NCBI GenBank assembly: GCA_030019395.1
Contig: JASEES010000004.1
Coordinates: 29,715 to 93,714 of the forward strand
Origin: Methanolinea sp.
GTDB taxonomy: Archaea > Halobacteriota > Methanomicrobia > Methanomicrobiales > Methanospirillaceae
Direction of reading: 5' to 3'
Length of the DNA stretch: 64,000 bases
The notes beneath the pieces were generated by a model. It saw nothing but the letters and a program-made list of their open reading frames with translations. It was not told the DNA's origin and did not search any database. A program made the translations under genes and the position numbers. Numbering within the stretch: position 1 is the first letter of the stretch; each line of letters starts with the position of its first letter. Positions 1-8,910 of this stretch are shown in pieces.

Positions 1-138
1 ATTCCCGACCTCCCTTTCATGGGAAGGAGAGTGATCTGCTTCCTCGGACGGCATTCCCTGATCATATACCTGCTGCACCAGCCTGCAATTCTTCTCGCAA
101 TTTTCCTTCTATGGGGAATCCCCGGGATCAGGTACTAA
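1..138 (+). CDS. C-terminal end of a DUF1624/heparan-glucosaminide acetyltransferase-like membrane protein (5' truncated)
   Basis: The first 45 codons are an open frame entering from outside the window and ending at TAA 136-138. The visible tail contains GRHSLIIYLLHQP followed by a hydrophobic helix. That pattern is typical of the last membrane segment of integral membrane acyltransferases of the DUF1624/HGSNAT type, which move an acyl group onto a sugar at the membrane. Only the tail is visible, so the family call is tentative and the substrate cannot be given. The next 66 bases to the converging kinase stop hold nothing I recognise. Confidence 0.5.
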   Translation: MPDLPFMGRRVICFLGRHSLIIYLLHQPAILLAIFLLWGIPGIRY

Positions 139-204
139 GAGCGGAAAGAAAGCGCCGGGAAATGCGGGATGTTATCGGTTATCCGTGTCACCATCAGGAG
201 TGCC

Positions 205-2037
205 TTACCGGCCTGTAACCTCGCGAAGGGTCATCCGGAACGAGGCGCCCTTCGCGTGGTCTCCCGCGATCCTGTCGGAGACCTCGATGTCACCCCCGTA
301 CCGGGAGATGAGTGCCTTCACGATATAGAGTCCGAGACCCTTGCTGTGTTCTCCCGGTTCGAACCGGGCAAAACGCCCAAAGATGACTCTCTTGAGGTCA
401 TCGGGAATTCCCGGGCCGGTATCGGAAACGATAACCCTGATTTTGCCTGTTTCGGTTCTCTCCAGGGCGATGGTGATTTTCACGTTCGGACCGCCGAACT
501 TGATACTGTTCCCGATGAGGTTCGAGAAGACCTCCCCGAGGAGTTCATCTGCCCATACACGGACAGGAAATCCGTTGTACTCGAGAGAAATGTCGGGGTA
601 CAGGTGCATCTCCTTTTTAATGGCAGCCTCAAGATCAACAGGCTTCAGTTCGGTTTGCATCCCATGCAGCTTGCGGATCGTTTCGACGTTCCTGATAATC
701 TCGCGGCTTTTCTTGATTCCGTCGATCAACTTGCCGGCGACAATACGCGGCTCTCCGGAGAGCATCTCGAGGAGGAGATCACCGTACCAGAGGGAGGCGA
801 GGTTTGCATTGTTGATGTCGTGCATCAGGATATCCAGGTACAGGTTTGCCTGCCTGTTGGCCTCCGCGAGTCTTTCCATAAGATGGATCCTCGTTATTGC
901 CGTTGCAATCTCACCGGCAACAGACTTTGCCAGCTGGTCCGGAAACGCCCCGACATTTTTCATCGAGAGGAAGAACAGCACACCCACAATTTCTTCGCCG
1001 CTCGCAAGGGGTGTTACCATTCCCGCAAGGGGCAGACCCGCCGGGACTTTCCGGTCGCCGTTCCACCGGAGGGGTAAGCCTTTCGTCGTTGCATCTCTCC
1101 ATGCCAGCGAGATTTCCGAGTCCGACGATTCTACAAGTTTCAGGAGTTCTGAATCCCCGTCCACGAAAAGCAGCGGGGGCTGTCCTTCGTGGAACACATA
1201 AGCCCCACAGAGATCGCAGCCCGAAAATTTTCTGGTGTGCCCAAGCACAGAATGCATCAGCCATCCGATATCGGATGCAGACGATGCATCCGCAGTTACC
1301 CTGTTGATCAGTTCAAGCTGGTCCTTCTTCGTCTGTATCTCTCTCTCCTGCGCTATCCTTGCAGAGATGTCAATGACCATGAGGACCATCATGTGACCGG
1401 GGAGCCTCGCGCCAGAGATCAGGACAGGGACTGTCGTGCCATCGGCCCTTGCAATCGATGTCTCGTACTGGGGTGCTGTCCCGTCGTTCTCCAGCACCCC
1501 GAGGAAATATTTCCGGGCAGATTCATCCTTCCAGAATTCCGTAAATTTTTTTCCCCGCAGGTCACGGGGATGTTCCATCAGGATGACACTCCCGCGGGGA
1601 TTCGCTTCCTCGATGATGAGCTCGCGGGCACCGTTCCTGACGACGAATATGCCGGCTTCCGAACTGTTGAAGATCCCCCTGTATCGGGCCTCCCTGTCCC
1701 GCATCTCCCCGGACAGGGATGAAATGACCACGGCAACAGCGACAAGGACGTAGAAACTCGCGGTCGTGACGGCAAAGGTGATCTCTGTCAGGTCCGGGTA
1801 CGAGAAGAGGTAGACCAGGAAGACTTCCAGGATCCCCGTGATAACCGCGAATATCACGCCCTGCCGGGGAAACCAGTATGCCGCAAGGATGATAGGAAAG
1901 TAAAAGAGGAGCGGGGTGAAGACCGAGAGACCGCCTGACAATCCCCAGGCATACGCGACGAACGCAACGAGGGTGATTGCACCAAGAGTGAAAAGGCGGG
2001 CATTTGTCCTCTGGAATAGAACCACGGGCTCCTGCAT
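205..2037 (-). CDS. Membrane-bound PAS-GAF sensor histidine kinase
   Basis: A 610-residue sensor kinase expected in the cytoplasmic membrane. Residues 17-110 form about four hydrophobic segments. A PAS domain covers about 115-230 and a GAF domain about 245-390. A dimerisation helix carries the phospho-acceptor H406 in MHDINN, and an HATPase_c domain follows with N-box N506-N510, G1 box DTGPG (539-543) and G2 box KGLGL (566-570). All catalytic motifs are intact. HDINN-type H-boxes are common in methanogen kinases. The adjacent leftward REC-PAS-TPR gene is a natural partner candidate, though the two genes are separately spaced (110 bp). A TTTAAA-type TATA sits about 45 bp upstream. The stimulus is unknown. 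Confidence 0.9.
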   Translation of the reverse strand: MQEPVVLFQRTNARLFTLGAITLVAFVAYAWGLSGGLSVFTPLLFYFPIILAAYWFPRQGVIFAVITGILEVFLVYLFSYPDLTEITFAVTTASFYVLVAVAVVISSLSGEMRDREARYRGIFNSSEAGIFVVRNGARELIIEEANPRGSVILMEHPRDLRGKKFTEFWKDESARKYFLGVLENDGTAPQYETSIARADGTTVPVLISGARLPGHMMVLMVIDISARIAQEREIQTKKDQLELINRVTADASSASDIGWLMHSVLGHTRKFSGCDLCGAYVFHEGQPPLLFVDGDSELLKLVESSDSEISLAWRDATTKGLPLRWNGDRKVPAGLPLAGMVTPLASGEEIVGVLFFLSMKNVGAFPDQLAKSVAGEIATAITRIHLMERLAEANRQANLYLDILMHDINNANLASLWYGDLLLEMLSGEPRIVAGKLIDGIKKSREIIRNVETIRKLHGMQTELKPVDLEAAIKKEMHLYPDISLEYNGFPVRVWADELLGEVFSNLIGNSIKFGGPNVKITIALERTETGKIRVIVSDTGPGIPDDLKRVIFGRFARFEPGEHSKGLGLYIVKALISRYGGDIEVSDRIAGDHAKGASFRMTLREVTGR

Positions 2038-2147
2038 CCTGGCACCACTCTGTGTCTCATTTGTTTATCTTTGAACTCATTTAAAACATCGGTGAAAAGA
2101 CCCGGTGTAAGGAAGACTAAGGAATAGACACGGTGAATGCCTGTCTG

Positions 2148-3500
2148 TTACCGGGTGAGTTTCCGGGGATCTGTCCGAAGAATGGTCTGGGCCTTGTCAA
2201 AGGAACGCCTTGCCTCCTCGTATCTCCCCAGCTCCTTGAGACAGACTCCCCTGTAATTCCAGGCGTTCACGTTGTCAGGATCCTTCTGGAGAACGAGGTC
2301 AAAATACTCAATCGCCCTTTCGTAGAGTGAATAATCTCCCGTCTCCCTCCCGAGTCTCTCGAGAGTCTCTCCCTTGGCGTAATACGTCGCAGGGACCTTC
2401 CCACCAAGGTCAATGGCCCTGTCAAAACACTGGAGCGCCTCCTCGTACCTCCCCAGTTCCTTGAGGCATATTCCCTTCTCTCTCCATGCCTCCATGTGGG
2501 CGGGGTCCATCTCGATAACGCGGTCAAAACACTCTACGGCATCGATGAAACGGCCCTGCTTGTAGTAGAGGTCCACCCCTCTCTTGAACCAGCTTGCGGT
2601 CGATTTCCCGAATATCCTGTCGAAGAGTCCGATCTCCTTTTCCCTTGAGATCTCGGCCTGCTGTTTTTCTGTCATCTCCCGGATATCCGTGATATCGCGG
2701 ACGGATTCGATCGCCCCGATAGTTGTCCCTTTGCGGTCCAGTATCAGGGTTGCCCTTGACCAGAGGACTGCCGGACGACCCCGGAGAATCGCTTCCGGGT
2801 TTTCGGCGGTGAGTGAGTTCCCGTCCCTCTGGATGTTCTGGTAGGACAGGGCCCTGACTTCCGCTTCGGGACTATTGAGGAGGTTGACAAGGAGGGGCCG
2901 CTTCTTTCCATAGAAGGGAACCGCATATTCGAAATTACCCTTTCCGATCATCTCTGAAGCAGGGATGCCCGTGAGGTCTTCCATTGCCTTGTTCCAGGAG
3001 ATAACGCGTCCCTCGCGATCGATAGCAAACGTCGCATCGGGAAGGTGATTGATGATATCGACCATCTGCCGGTCGGCACTATGGAGCGACTCTTCAGCGG
3101 CCCGGCGGCTGATGGCCTGGCGGATCATCCGGTCGAGTTCGGCGAACTGGGCTTTTGGATCCTGTCCCTTCGAGAGGTAGAAATCGGCCCTGTTGTTGAG
3201 GGCTTCCACAACCACGTGCTCCCTTCCTTTTCCTGTGAAGATGATGAAAGGCGTAAAGTCCCCCTCGGCCCGGAGTATCTTGAGGAGAACGATGCCGTCC
3301 ATCAGGGGCATCTCGTAATCGCAGACAATGGCGTCGAAGCTCCGTGCTTTCAGAACCTCGAGGGCTTCGACGGCAGATCGGCATGTCTCGACCTGAAGCT
3401 CTCCCGACCTTTCCAGGAATAGTTTCGTGATCTCGAGAAGGGCCGGTTCATCATCGATGAAAAGGACCGAGATCTTTCCGTTCCCGTGCGCCGCTGCCAT
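2148..3500 (-). CDS. Response regulator with REC, PAS and TPR domains
   Basis: The 450-residue protein starts with a REC domain (about 9-125): acidic pair D16/D17, phospho-acceptor D61 in CDYEMPLMDG, the conserved Thr in FTGKG and Lys in YLSKG. A PAS domain follows (about 148-275). Four TPR units (about 303-445, with repeats of LKELGRYEEA) form the C-terminus instead of a DNA-binding or enzymatic output. The TPR part suggests output through protein-protein contacts. It lies next to the PAS-GAF kinase at 205-2037, which is the likely phosphodonor (inference). A TATA-like GGTTAAGTA lies about 30 bp upstream of the ATG. Confidence 0.85.
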   Translation of the reverse strand: MAAAHGNGKISVLFIDDEPALLEITKLFLERSGELQVETCRSAVEALEVLKARSFDAIVCDYEMPLMDGIVLLKILRAEGDFTPFIIFTGKGREHVVVEALNNRADFYLSKGQDPKAQFAELDRMIRQAISRRAAEESLHSADRQMVDIINHLPDATFAIDREGRVISWNKAMEDLTGIPASEMIGKGNFEYAVPFYGKKRPLLVNLLNSPEAEVRALSYQNIQRDGNSLTAENPEAILRGRPAVLWSRATLILDRKGTTIGAIESVRDITDIREMTEKQQAEISREKEIGLFDRIFGKSTASWFKRGVDLYYKQGRFIDAVECFDRVIEMDPAHMEAWREKGICLKELGRYEEALQCFDRAIDLGGKVPATYYAKGETLERLGRETGDYSLYERAIEYFDLVLQKDPDNVNAWNYRGVCLKELGRYEEARRSFDKAQTILRTDPRKLTR

Positions 3501-3711
3501 TTCGTCAAGAGATTATCTCTGCTGTTGTACTTAACCCTTTCATCATTGGAAAAAGGGGAGAAACGACAGAAAAAAAAGAGGTGGCAGGAGAAAGGCCAGG
3601 AAGACTCTCGCATCTCTCCTGCCCGCCTTTGTCCGGGAATTCAAAGCGTTCCTGTCATGGTATTGTGATGCAATGGTATCCAGTCCCTGTATCATAAAAA
3701 GGAATGGCAGG

Positions 3712-3718
3712 AAAAAAA
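3712..3718 (-). terminator. T7 tract downstream of adenine deaminase
   Basis: On the minus strand a run of seven T lies 27-33 bases past the adenine deaminase stop codon. Archaeal termination commonly uses such U-rich tracts without a strong hairpin. No transcript data support it here. Confidence 0.35.
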
Positions 3719-3750
3719 GCAGGGGATATCAAAGGCAGGAGATATCAAAG
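3719..3750. repeat. Two-copy tandem 16-bp repeat at the 3' end of ade
   Basis: GCAGGGGATATCAAAG at 3719-3734 is followed directly by GCAGGAGATATCAAAG at 3735-3750, a 15/16 match. The right copy overlaps the adenine deaminase stop codon and last codon. It looks like a local tandem duplication; no function is evident. Confidence 0.7.
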
Positions 3751-5427
3751 GAAGAGGGGAACATCCTGAAACTTCCCGACATCGAAAAGTCCCCTTTCGG
3801 TTATCCTGAGATGCGGGATGACGGTCAGGCAGAGGAAGGAGAGGTACATGAACGAACCGGGAACCGCCCCAAGCATTTCTGCCCTTTCGTGGAGCGCACC
3901 GAGCCTGGATGCAACGTCTTCTGCTGGAAGGAGGGACATGAGACCAGCACATTCGAGGGGCAGTAACGTCGTTGTCTTCCCATCCGAGGCAGCAAGGCCC
4001 CCACCTGACCTGATGATCGGCAAGAGTGCTTCCCTGATCGATACATCGTCGGCACCGACGGCAACGAGGTTATGTGCATCGTGGGCCACGCTCCCGGCAA
4101 TTGCACCGGCATGCATGCCAAACCCGTGGACGAGGCCCACGGCCGTCATCCCTTTCCTGTAGCGGCTGCAGACAACGACCTTCAGGATATCCCGATCGGT
4201 ATCAGGGATTTTCTCCCCCTCGACATCAAGACAGAGTGCTTCCGTCAGGATCTGTCCGGGCACGATCCCTATCACCCGTCCGGTCCCGTGCCCTCGTATC
4301 GCAAGGTCCTGCACCCGGGGGACCGTGGCCTCCATGGGAGATGGCAGGGGGAGGGGGTCCTTTTTCGGGTAGATCGAAACCAGATTTCCCCTCGAATAAG
4401 TCTTTTTTATGGAAAATACCTTTCCATCATCCAGGATACAGAAATCGGCCCGCCTGCCGGGAGCAATCGCCCCGCGGTCATCGAGCCGGAACCGCTCGGC
4501 AGGAGAGAGTGTTGCCATCCGGAGCGCAGTCTCGAGATCGAGCCCGTATTCGAGTGATTTCCGGATACAGTCATCGATGTGCCCGTCCCGGCAAAGGATG
4601 TCGGCATGCCTGTCATCTGTTGCAAAGGCAAGGCGGGGTGCTGTCGAGGGAGACGCGAGAGGAAGGAGAGCGTGGAGGTTTCTCTCGGTCGTCCCTTCCC
4701 TGATGAAAATGTACATGCCACGCTCGAGCCTGGCGCGTGCTTCCTCCGTGCCGGTGCACTCGTGGTCACTCTGGAGCCCGGCACAGATGTACGCATTGAG
4801 TGCTCTACCGGACAGCAGCGGTGCATGCCCGTCTCTTAGGGAAAAGAGCGCGAGTTTCTCCCAGACTCCCGGGTCCTTTTCGAGGACACCGGGAACGTTC
4901 ATCATTTCCCCCAGCCCGATGACACCGTCTCTTCCCGTGAATACCTGCAGGTCACGGGCCGGGAGACTTGCGCCACCCGTGTCGAGGGGTGTTGCAGGGA
5001 CGCAGGAGGAGAGCATGAAGAGGATGTCCACCGGGAGACCCTCCCTCTCGTTCAGCATATACTCGATCCCCCGGGCACCACAGACATTTGCAATCTCGTG
5101 GGGATCTGCTATCACGGTGGTCGTCCCGTGCGAAGCAACCACCCGTGCGTATTCAGCCGGAACGAGGAGCGAGCTCTCGATGTGCACGTGGGCATCGATG
5201 AGACCGGGGATTACCCTCTTTCCCCCCAGGTCGTGAATTGTCCCTCCCCCGTATCCCTTGCCGGTTCCAACAACCCATCCGTTGCTGACTGCAATGTCGG
5301 TTTCAGTCCAGCTGCACGTGAAGGGGTCATAGAGGCATGCATTTGTAAAAAGGGTGTCAACCGGCTCCTGCCCGAGGGCAGGCCCGATACACTTCATCCG
5401 GGAATAAGTCGGGAATAAATCCTGCAT
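3745..5427 (-). CDS. ade: Adenine deaminase
   Basis: Converts adenine to hypoxanthine and ammonia in purine salvage (amidohydrolase superfamily, cytoplasmic). The 560-residue length fits the family. The N-terminal metal site is visible in VIPGLIDAHVHIESS, followed by the family hallmark VIADPHEIANVCG, and the C-terminal half has the usual HDAHNLVAVG segment. A TATA-like TTCTTTTAA at 5451-5460 lies about 26 bp upstream of the first ATG, so the message may be leaderless and start at 5427. A second ATG ten codons downstream (MKCIGPALG) resembles other family starts and is an alternative. It is transcribed alone, separated from pgk by 225 bp. Confidence 0.93.
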   Translation of the reverse strand: MQDLFPTYSRMKCIGPALGQEPVDTLFTNACLYDPFTCSWTETDIAVSNGWVVGTGKGYGGGTIHDLGGKRVIPGLIDAHVHIESSLLVPAEYARVVASHGTTTVIADPHEIANVCGARGIEYMLNEREGLPVDILFMLSSCVPATPLDTGGASLPARDLQVFTGRDGVIGLGEMMNVPGVLEKDPGVWEKLALFSLRDGHAPLLSGRALNAYICAGLQSDHECTGTEEARARLERGMYIFIREGTTERNLHALLPLASPSTAPRLAFATDDRHADILCRDGHIDDCIRKSLEYGLDLETALRMATLSPAERFRLDDRGAIAPGRRADFCILDDGKVFSIKKTYSRGNLVSIYPKKDPLPLPSPMEATVPRVQDLAIRGHGTGRVIGIVPGQILTEALCLDVEGEKIPDTDRDILKVVVCSRYRKGMTAVGLVHGFGMHAGAIAGSVAHDAHNLVAVGADDVSIREALLPIIRSGGGLAASDGKTTTLLPLECAGLMSLLPAEDVASRLGALHERAEMLGAVPGSFMYLSFLCLTVIPHLRITERGLFDVGKFQDVPLFL

Positions 5428-5615
5428 CAGGGATAACTGGAACGTGGCTCTTAAAAGAACCTTGGCATGGAAAGGGAGCCCCCGCTTTCAAAGAGAGAGA
5501 AATGACAAAACCTTCCTGCCCGCTATAGTTTTTCATATCTGTCAGGAATTTCCCGCGTGCTCGGGGAAAGGGAAGTTTCCACAGCAGGAAAGAGGAGACA
5601 GAGAGTGGGAATGAT

Positions 5616-5622
5616 AAAAAAA
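5616..5622 (-). terminator. T7 tract after pgk, end of the ATP synthase-pgk transcript
   Basis: A minus-strand run of seven T lies about 30 bases beyond the pgk stop and is preceded by a GC-rich GCGGG. This is a plausible archaeal U-tract terminator for the long leftward ATP synthase operon. Confidence 0.4.
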
Positions 5623-5652
5623 CCCGCGAAAAACAGGTTAAGGGATGAATTT

Positions 5653-6867
5653 TTATCCAAACAATGCGCGGGACCGCTCGAGTGCATCGACTGCGGGGAG
5701 CTTCTTTCCGGTGAGGAACTCGATGCATGCTCCGCCTCCCGTCGATATGTGCGAAAAATCCTTGTCAATGCCCATCTTTTCCACGACCGCTGCGGTATGA
5801 CCTCCCCCGATGATGGAGAACTCCACCTTCGATGCTGCCCGGAGAAGTTCATGCGTCCCTGTTGCATAATCGGGGTCTTCGAAGACACCCGCGGGCCCGT
5901 TGAAGACAACGGTCCTTGAGGAACGGATACGTTCTGCAAGGCAGGAGATCGCATCCATTCCCGCGTCGAGGATCATCGCATCCCCGGGAATCGAGTCTGC
6001 AGGGTATTCCACCCTGCGCCCCCCCTCCTTGACAGCAACGGAGCCCGGATACATGATCCGGTCCCTGTAGGAGTCGAGGAGGAGACGGGCCCGCTCGACC
6101 TCCTTTTCGTAACCGAGCTGCTGGATGATCTGGTCCGATCCCCTGCCAATCCTGAACCCTGCTGCACGCAAAAAGACGTTTGCAACGACACCTGTCACGA
6201 TGACGAGATCGGCAACATTGTTGGGAAGCACGTACTCTGCGACGGAGAGGGAATCGTCCACCTTTGTCCCGCCAAGAACCATGCACACGGGCCCCGGCGC
6301 GTTCTCAAAAACCCTGCTCAGGGTGGTGACCTCCTTTTCCATCAGGAGGCCCGCGACAGACCGCATGACCATGGGGAGACCGACCATCGTCGGCTGGGAG
6401 CGGTGTGATGTCCCGAAGGCGTCGTTTACGAAGATATCCCCCATCTGGGAGAGCTTTTGGACAAGGTGGGTTTTCGAGGCCTCTTCCGGCTTTAGTTTGA
6501 GATTCTCTTCGGCATTGAACCTGACGTTCTCGAGCATCAGGACGTCGCCGTTCTTCATCCGCCGCACGGCATCGCGGGCACACTGCCCGAAGATATCGTC
6601 GATGTACCTGACCTTTCTCTGGAGCAGACCTTCCAGTCTCTCGGCATGCCCTTCGAGCGTGGTAAAATCCTTCTTTCCCGGCCTGCTCTGGTGGGTGATG
6701 ATAACCACGCGCGACCCCGAGAGGGCCTGGATTGTGGGGAGGTGTTCGCGGAATCGTTTGTCATCGAGGATGTGATGGGTTGCCGGGTCAATGGGGGAAT
6801 TGAGATCCAGCCGGAGGAGCAGGGTCTTGTTCTCCGGCCGGATATCCTTCAGCGTCCCGATTGGCAT
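5653..6867 (-). CDS. pgk: Phosphoglycerate kinase
   Basis: Interconverts 3-phosphoglycerate plus ATP and 1,3-bisphosphoglycerate plus ADP; in a methanogen it serves mainly gluconeogenesis. Archaeal-type PGK of about 404 residues with N-terminal LLLRLDLNSPID, the substrate loop THQSRPGKKD, ENVRFNAEE, and the C-terminal nucleotide-binding FNGPAGVFED and STGGGACIEFLTGK. I chose ATG 6867 because GGAGGG lies 7 bases upstream; a GTG one codon earlier is possible. Only 18 bases separate it from the atpD stop, so it is probably the last cistron of the ATP synthase operon, an unusual placement. Confidence 0.93.
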   Translation of the reverse strand: MPIGTLKDIRPENKTLLLRLDLNSPIDPATHHILDDKRFREHLPTIQALSGSRVVIITHQSRPGKKDFTTLEGHAERLEGLLQRKVRYIDDIFGQCARDAVRRMKNGDVLMLENVRFNAEENLKLKPEEASKTHLVQKLSQMGDIFVNDAFGTSHRSQPTMVGLPMVMRSVAGLLMEKEVTTLSRVFENAPGPVCMVLGGTKVDDSLSVAEYVLPNNVADLVIVTGVVANVFLRAAGFRIGRGSDQIIQQLGYEKEVERARLLLDSYRDRIMYPGSVAVKEGGRRVEYPADSIPGDAMILDAGMDAISCLAERIRSSRTVVFNGPAGVFEDPDYATGTHELLRAASKVEFSIIGGGHTAAVVEKMGIDKDFSHISTGGGACIEFLTGKKLPAVDALERSRALFG

Positions 6868-6885
6868 CACTATCCCTCCCCTGTT

Positions 6886-7512
6886 TCAGGTAGTCCTTGC
6901 CTTGATCTTCTTCAAACGGAAGAGTTCTTCCCTTTCCATCTCGTCAAGGCGCATCTTGATGAAGTCACGGGCTGCCGTCATCTCGGGAATGACCTTGAAC
7001 TCGAGTGCGTTTACCCTGCGCTTCGTGGACTCTATCTCGTCGAGAAGCCGCTTCATGGTCGTCTCCACTTCCGCGCTGCGGATGATAGCCTCCACCAGCT
7101 CCTCGAATGCGAGCGCCGTCTCGTCGATGACGGGAGTTGTCCCGAGGATACCGTAACCCCGTTCCATCAGGCCTTTTTTGACTTTCGATGCATCGATCTC
7201 GGGGACCACCACACCCATGATGTTCTTGCTGGCCACGGTGATTGCAGGAACCTCCTGGACGGAGAACGCTGCTGCCTTGACCCCGATGGCCCCCTCGACG
7301 GTGTTTGCAACTGCCATCAGTTCCCTGGCACGTTCGTATTTTTCCATGAGGTCGCCCCGGGTGTCCTTTGCCTGCTCCAGCACCTTGAAGAACTCCAGGA
7401 TAAGCCCATCCCTCTTCATCTTGAGGATTTTATACCCCCTCTCGGAGAGTGCTATCTTCTTCTTGAGGTTGATCAGTTCCGACCGCGTGGGCTTGATATC
7501 TCGGAGTGCCAT
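6886..7512 (-). CDS. atpD: A-type ATP synthase subunit D
   Basis: Central-stalk subunit that transmits rotation between the A3B3 head and the membrane ring. The 208-residue protein has the expected long N- and C-terminal helices: an N-terminal IKPTRSELINLKKKIALSE and a C-terminal VNALEFKVIPEM...FIKMRLDEMEREELFRLKKIK. Length and termini match archaeal AtpD. It starts 6 bases after atpB and precedes pgk by 18 bases. Confidence 0.93.
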   Translation of the reverse strand: MALRDIKPTRSELINLKKKIALSERGYKILKMKRDGLILEFFKVLEQAKDTRGDLMEKYERARELMAVANTVEGAIGVKAAAFSVQEVPAITVASKNIMGVVVPEIDASKVKKGLMERGYGILGTTPVIDETALAFEELVEAIIRSAEVETTMKRLLDEIESTKRRVNALEFKVIPEMTAARDFIKMRLDEMEREELFRLKKIKARTT

Positions 7513-7518
7513 CTTGAT

Positions 7519-8910
7519 CTACCCCTCTGCCTTTGCAGTCTGCCGGAACTTGGGGTGGTACTTGTTGATCAGGTCACGGTCGATACGGACGAGCTGTTCC
7601 ACGGGCAGCGTTGATAGGAGGTTCCATCCGAGGTCGAGGGTTTCCTCGATCGTGCGGTCTTCAGTGTACCCCTGCCGGACAAACCTGTTCTCGAAGAGGT
7701 CTGCAAATTCGAGGAACATCCTGTCCCGCTCGGAGAGTGCGTCCTTCCCGACGATTGCGACGAGGCCGCGGAGATCGTTGCCCTCCGCGTAGGCCGCGTA
7801 CAGCTGGTCGGAGACCTTCTTGTGATCCTCGCGCGTGTGGCCTTTCCCAATCCCGAGGTTCATGAGCCGGGAGAGGGATGGGAGGACGTTGATGGGGGGA
7901 TAGATACCCTTCCTGTGGAGTTCCCTGCTGACAACGATCTGGCCCTCGGTGATGTACCCGGTCAGGTCGGGAATCGGGTGCGTGATGTCATCCCCCGGCA
8001 TCGTCAGGATCGGGAACTGGGTGATCGAACCCTTCTTGCCCTTGACAATGCCCGCCCTCTCGTAGATACCTGCAAGGTCGGTATACATGTAACCCGGGTA
8101 ACCGCGCCGGCCGGGCACTTCCTCGCGGGCCGCGCCGATCTGGCGGAGCGCCTCGCAGTAGTTCGTCATGTCCGTCAGGATGACAAGGACGTGCATCCCG
8201 AGATCGAATGCGAGGTACTCGGCGGTCGTTAAGGCCAGACGGGGCGTGATGATACGTTCAACGGCAGGATCGTCAGCGAGGTTCAGGAAGACCACTGCAC
8301 GCTCGAGCGCCCCCGTCCGCTCGAAGTCCTGCATGAAGTAGTTGGCCTCTTCCTTGGTGATACCCATTGCCGCAAACACGACGGCAAAGGCTTCCTTGGA
8401 TCCGGGCACCTTTGCCTGTCGGGCTATCTGGAGTGCGATCTGGTTGTGCGGGAGTCCCGCTCCCGAGAAGATCGGGAGTTTCTGGCCACGGACGAGGGTA
8501 TTTGTCCCGTCAATGGTTGAAATACCTGTCTGGATGAAGTCGTTTGGAGATCCGCGGGCATAGGGGTTGATTGCCGCACCGGTGATGTCGAGCCGTTTTT
8601 CCGGGACTATCTCGGGTCCGCCGTCGATGGGTTTTCCACCTCCGGAGAGGATGCGCCCGAGCATGTCCCGCCCGACCGGCATCTTGATGGTCTCGCCCGT
8701 GAAGCGGATGCCGCTGTCCCTGCCTATCCCGGCAGTCGTCTCGAAGACCTGGACCACAACGAGCTCGTCGCTCGTGTCGAGGACCTGCCCCCGCTTGATG
8801 GAACCATCGTAGAGCACGATGTTGACCAGTTCTCCGTACCCGACAGGCTCCGTCTTCTCAACGAAGACGAGGGGACCTGCAATCTGGGTAATTGTCCTGT
8901 ATTCCTTCAT
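7519..8910 (-). CDS. atpB: A-type ATP synthase subunit B (non-catalytic regulatory subunit)
   Basis: The 463-residue B subunit alternates with A in the A3B3 head. It shows the ATP synthase N-terminal beta-barrel ([24 protein letters not shown]), the nucleotide-binding core with [21 protein letters not shown] in place of a Walker A lysine motif (normal for B), and the signature [33 protein letters not shown]. Its ATG overlaps the atpA TGA by 4 bases, indicating translational coupling. Confidence 0.95.
   Translation of the reverse strand: MKEYRTITQIAGPLVFVEKTEPVGYGELVNIVLYDGSIKRGQVLDTSDELVVVQVFETTAGIGRDSGIRFTGETIKMPVGRDMLGRILSGGGKPIDGGPEIVPEKRLDITGAAINPYARGSPNDFIQTGISTIDGTNTLVRGQKLPIFSGAGLPHNQIALQIARQAKVPGSKEAFAVVFAAMGITKEEANYFMQDFERTGALERAVVFLNLADDPAVERIITPRLALTTAEYLAFDLGMHVLVILTDMTNYCEALRQIGAAREEVPGRRGYPGYMYTDLAGIYERAGIVKGKKGSITQFPILTMPGDDITHPIPDLTGYITEGQIVVSRELHRKGIYPPINVLPSLSRLMNLGIGKGHTREDHKKVSDQLYAAYAEGNDLRGLVAIVGKDALSERDRMFLEFADLFENRFVRQGYTEDRTIEETLDLGWNLLSTLPVEQLVRIDRDLINKYHPKFRQTAKAEG

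Noticed and set aside
6646..7614. 322-codon plus-strand frame across pgk/atpD/atpB
   Set aside because: It is antisense to three conserved genes, a usual effect of GC-rich codon use.
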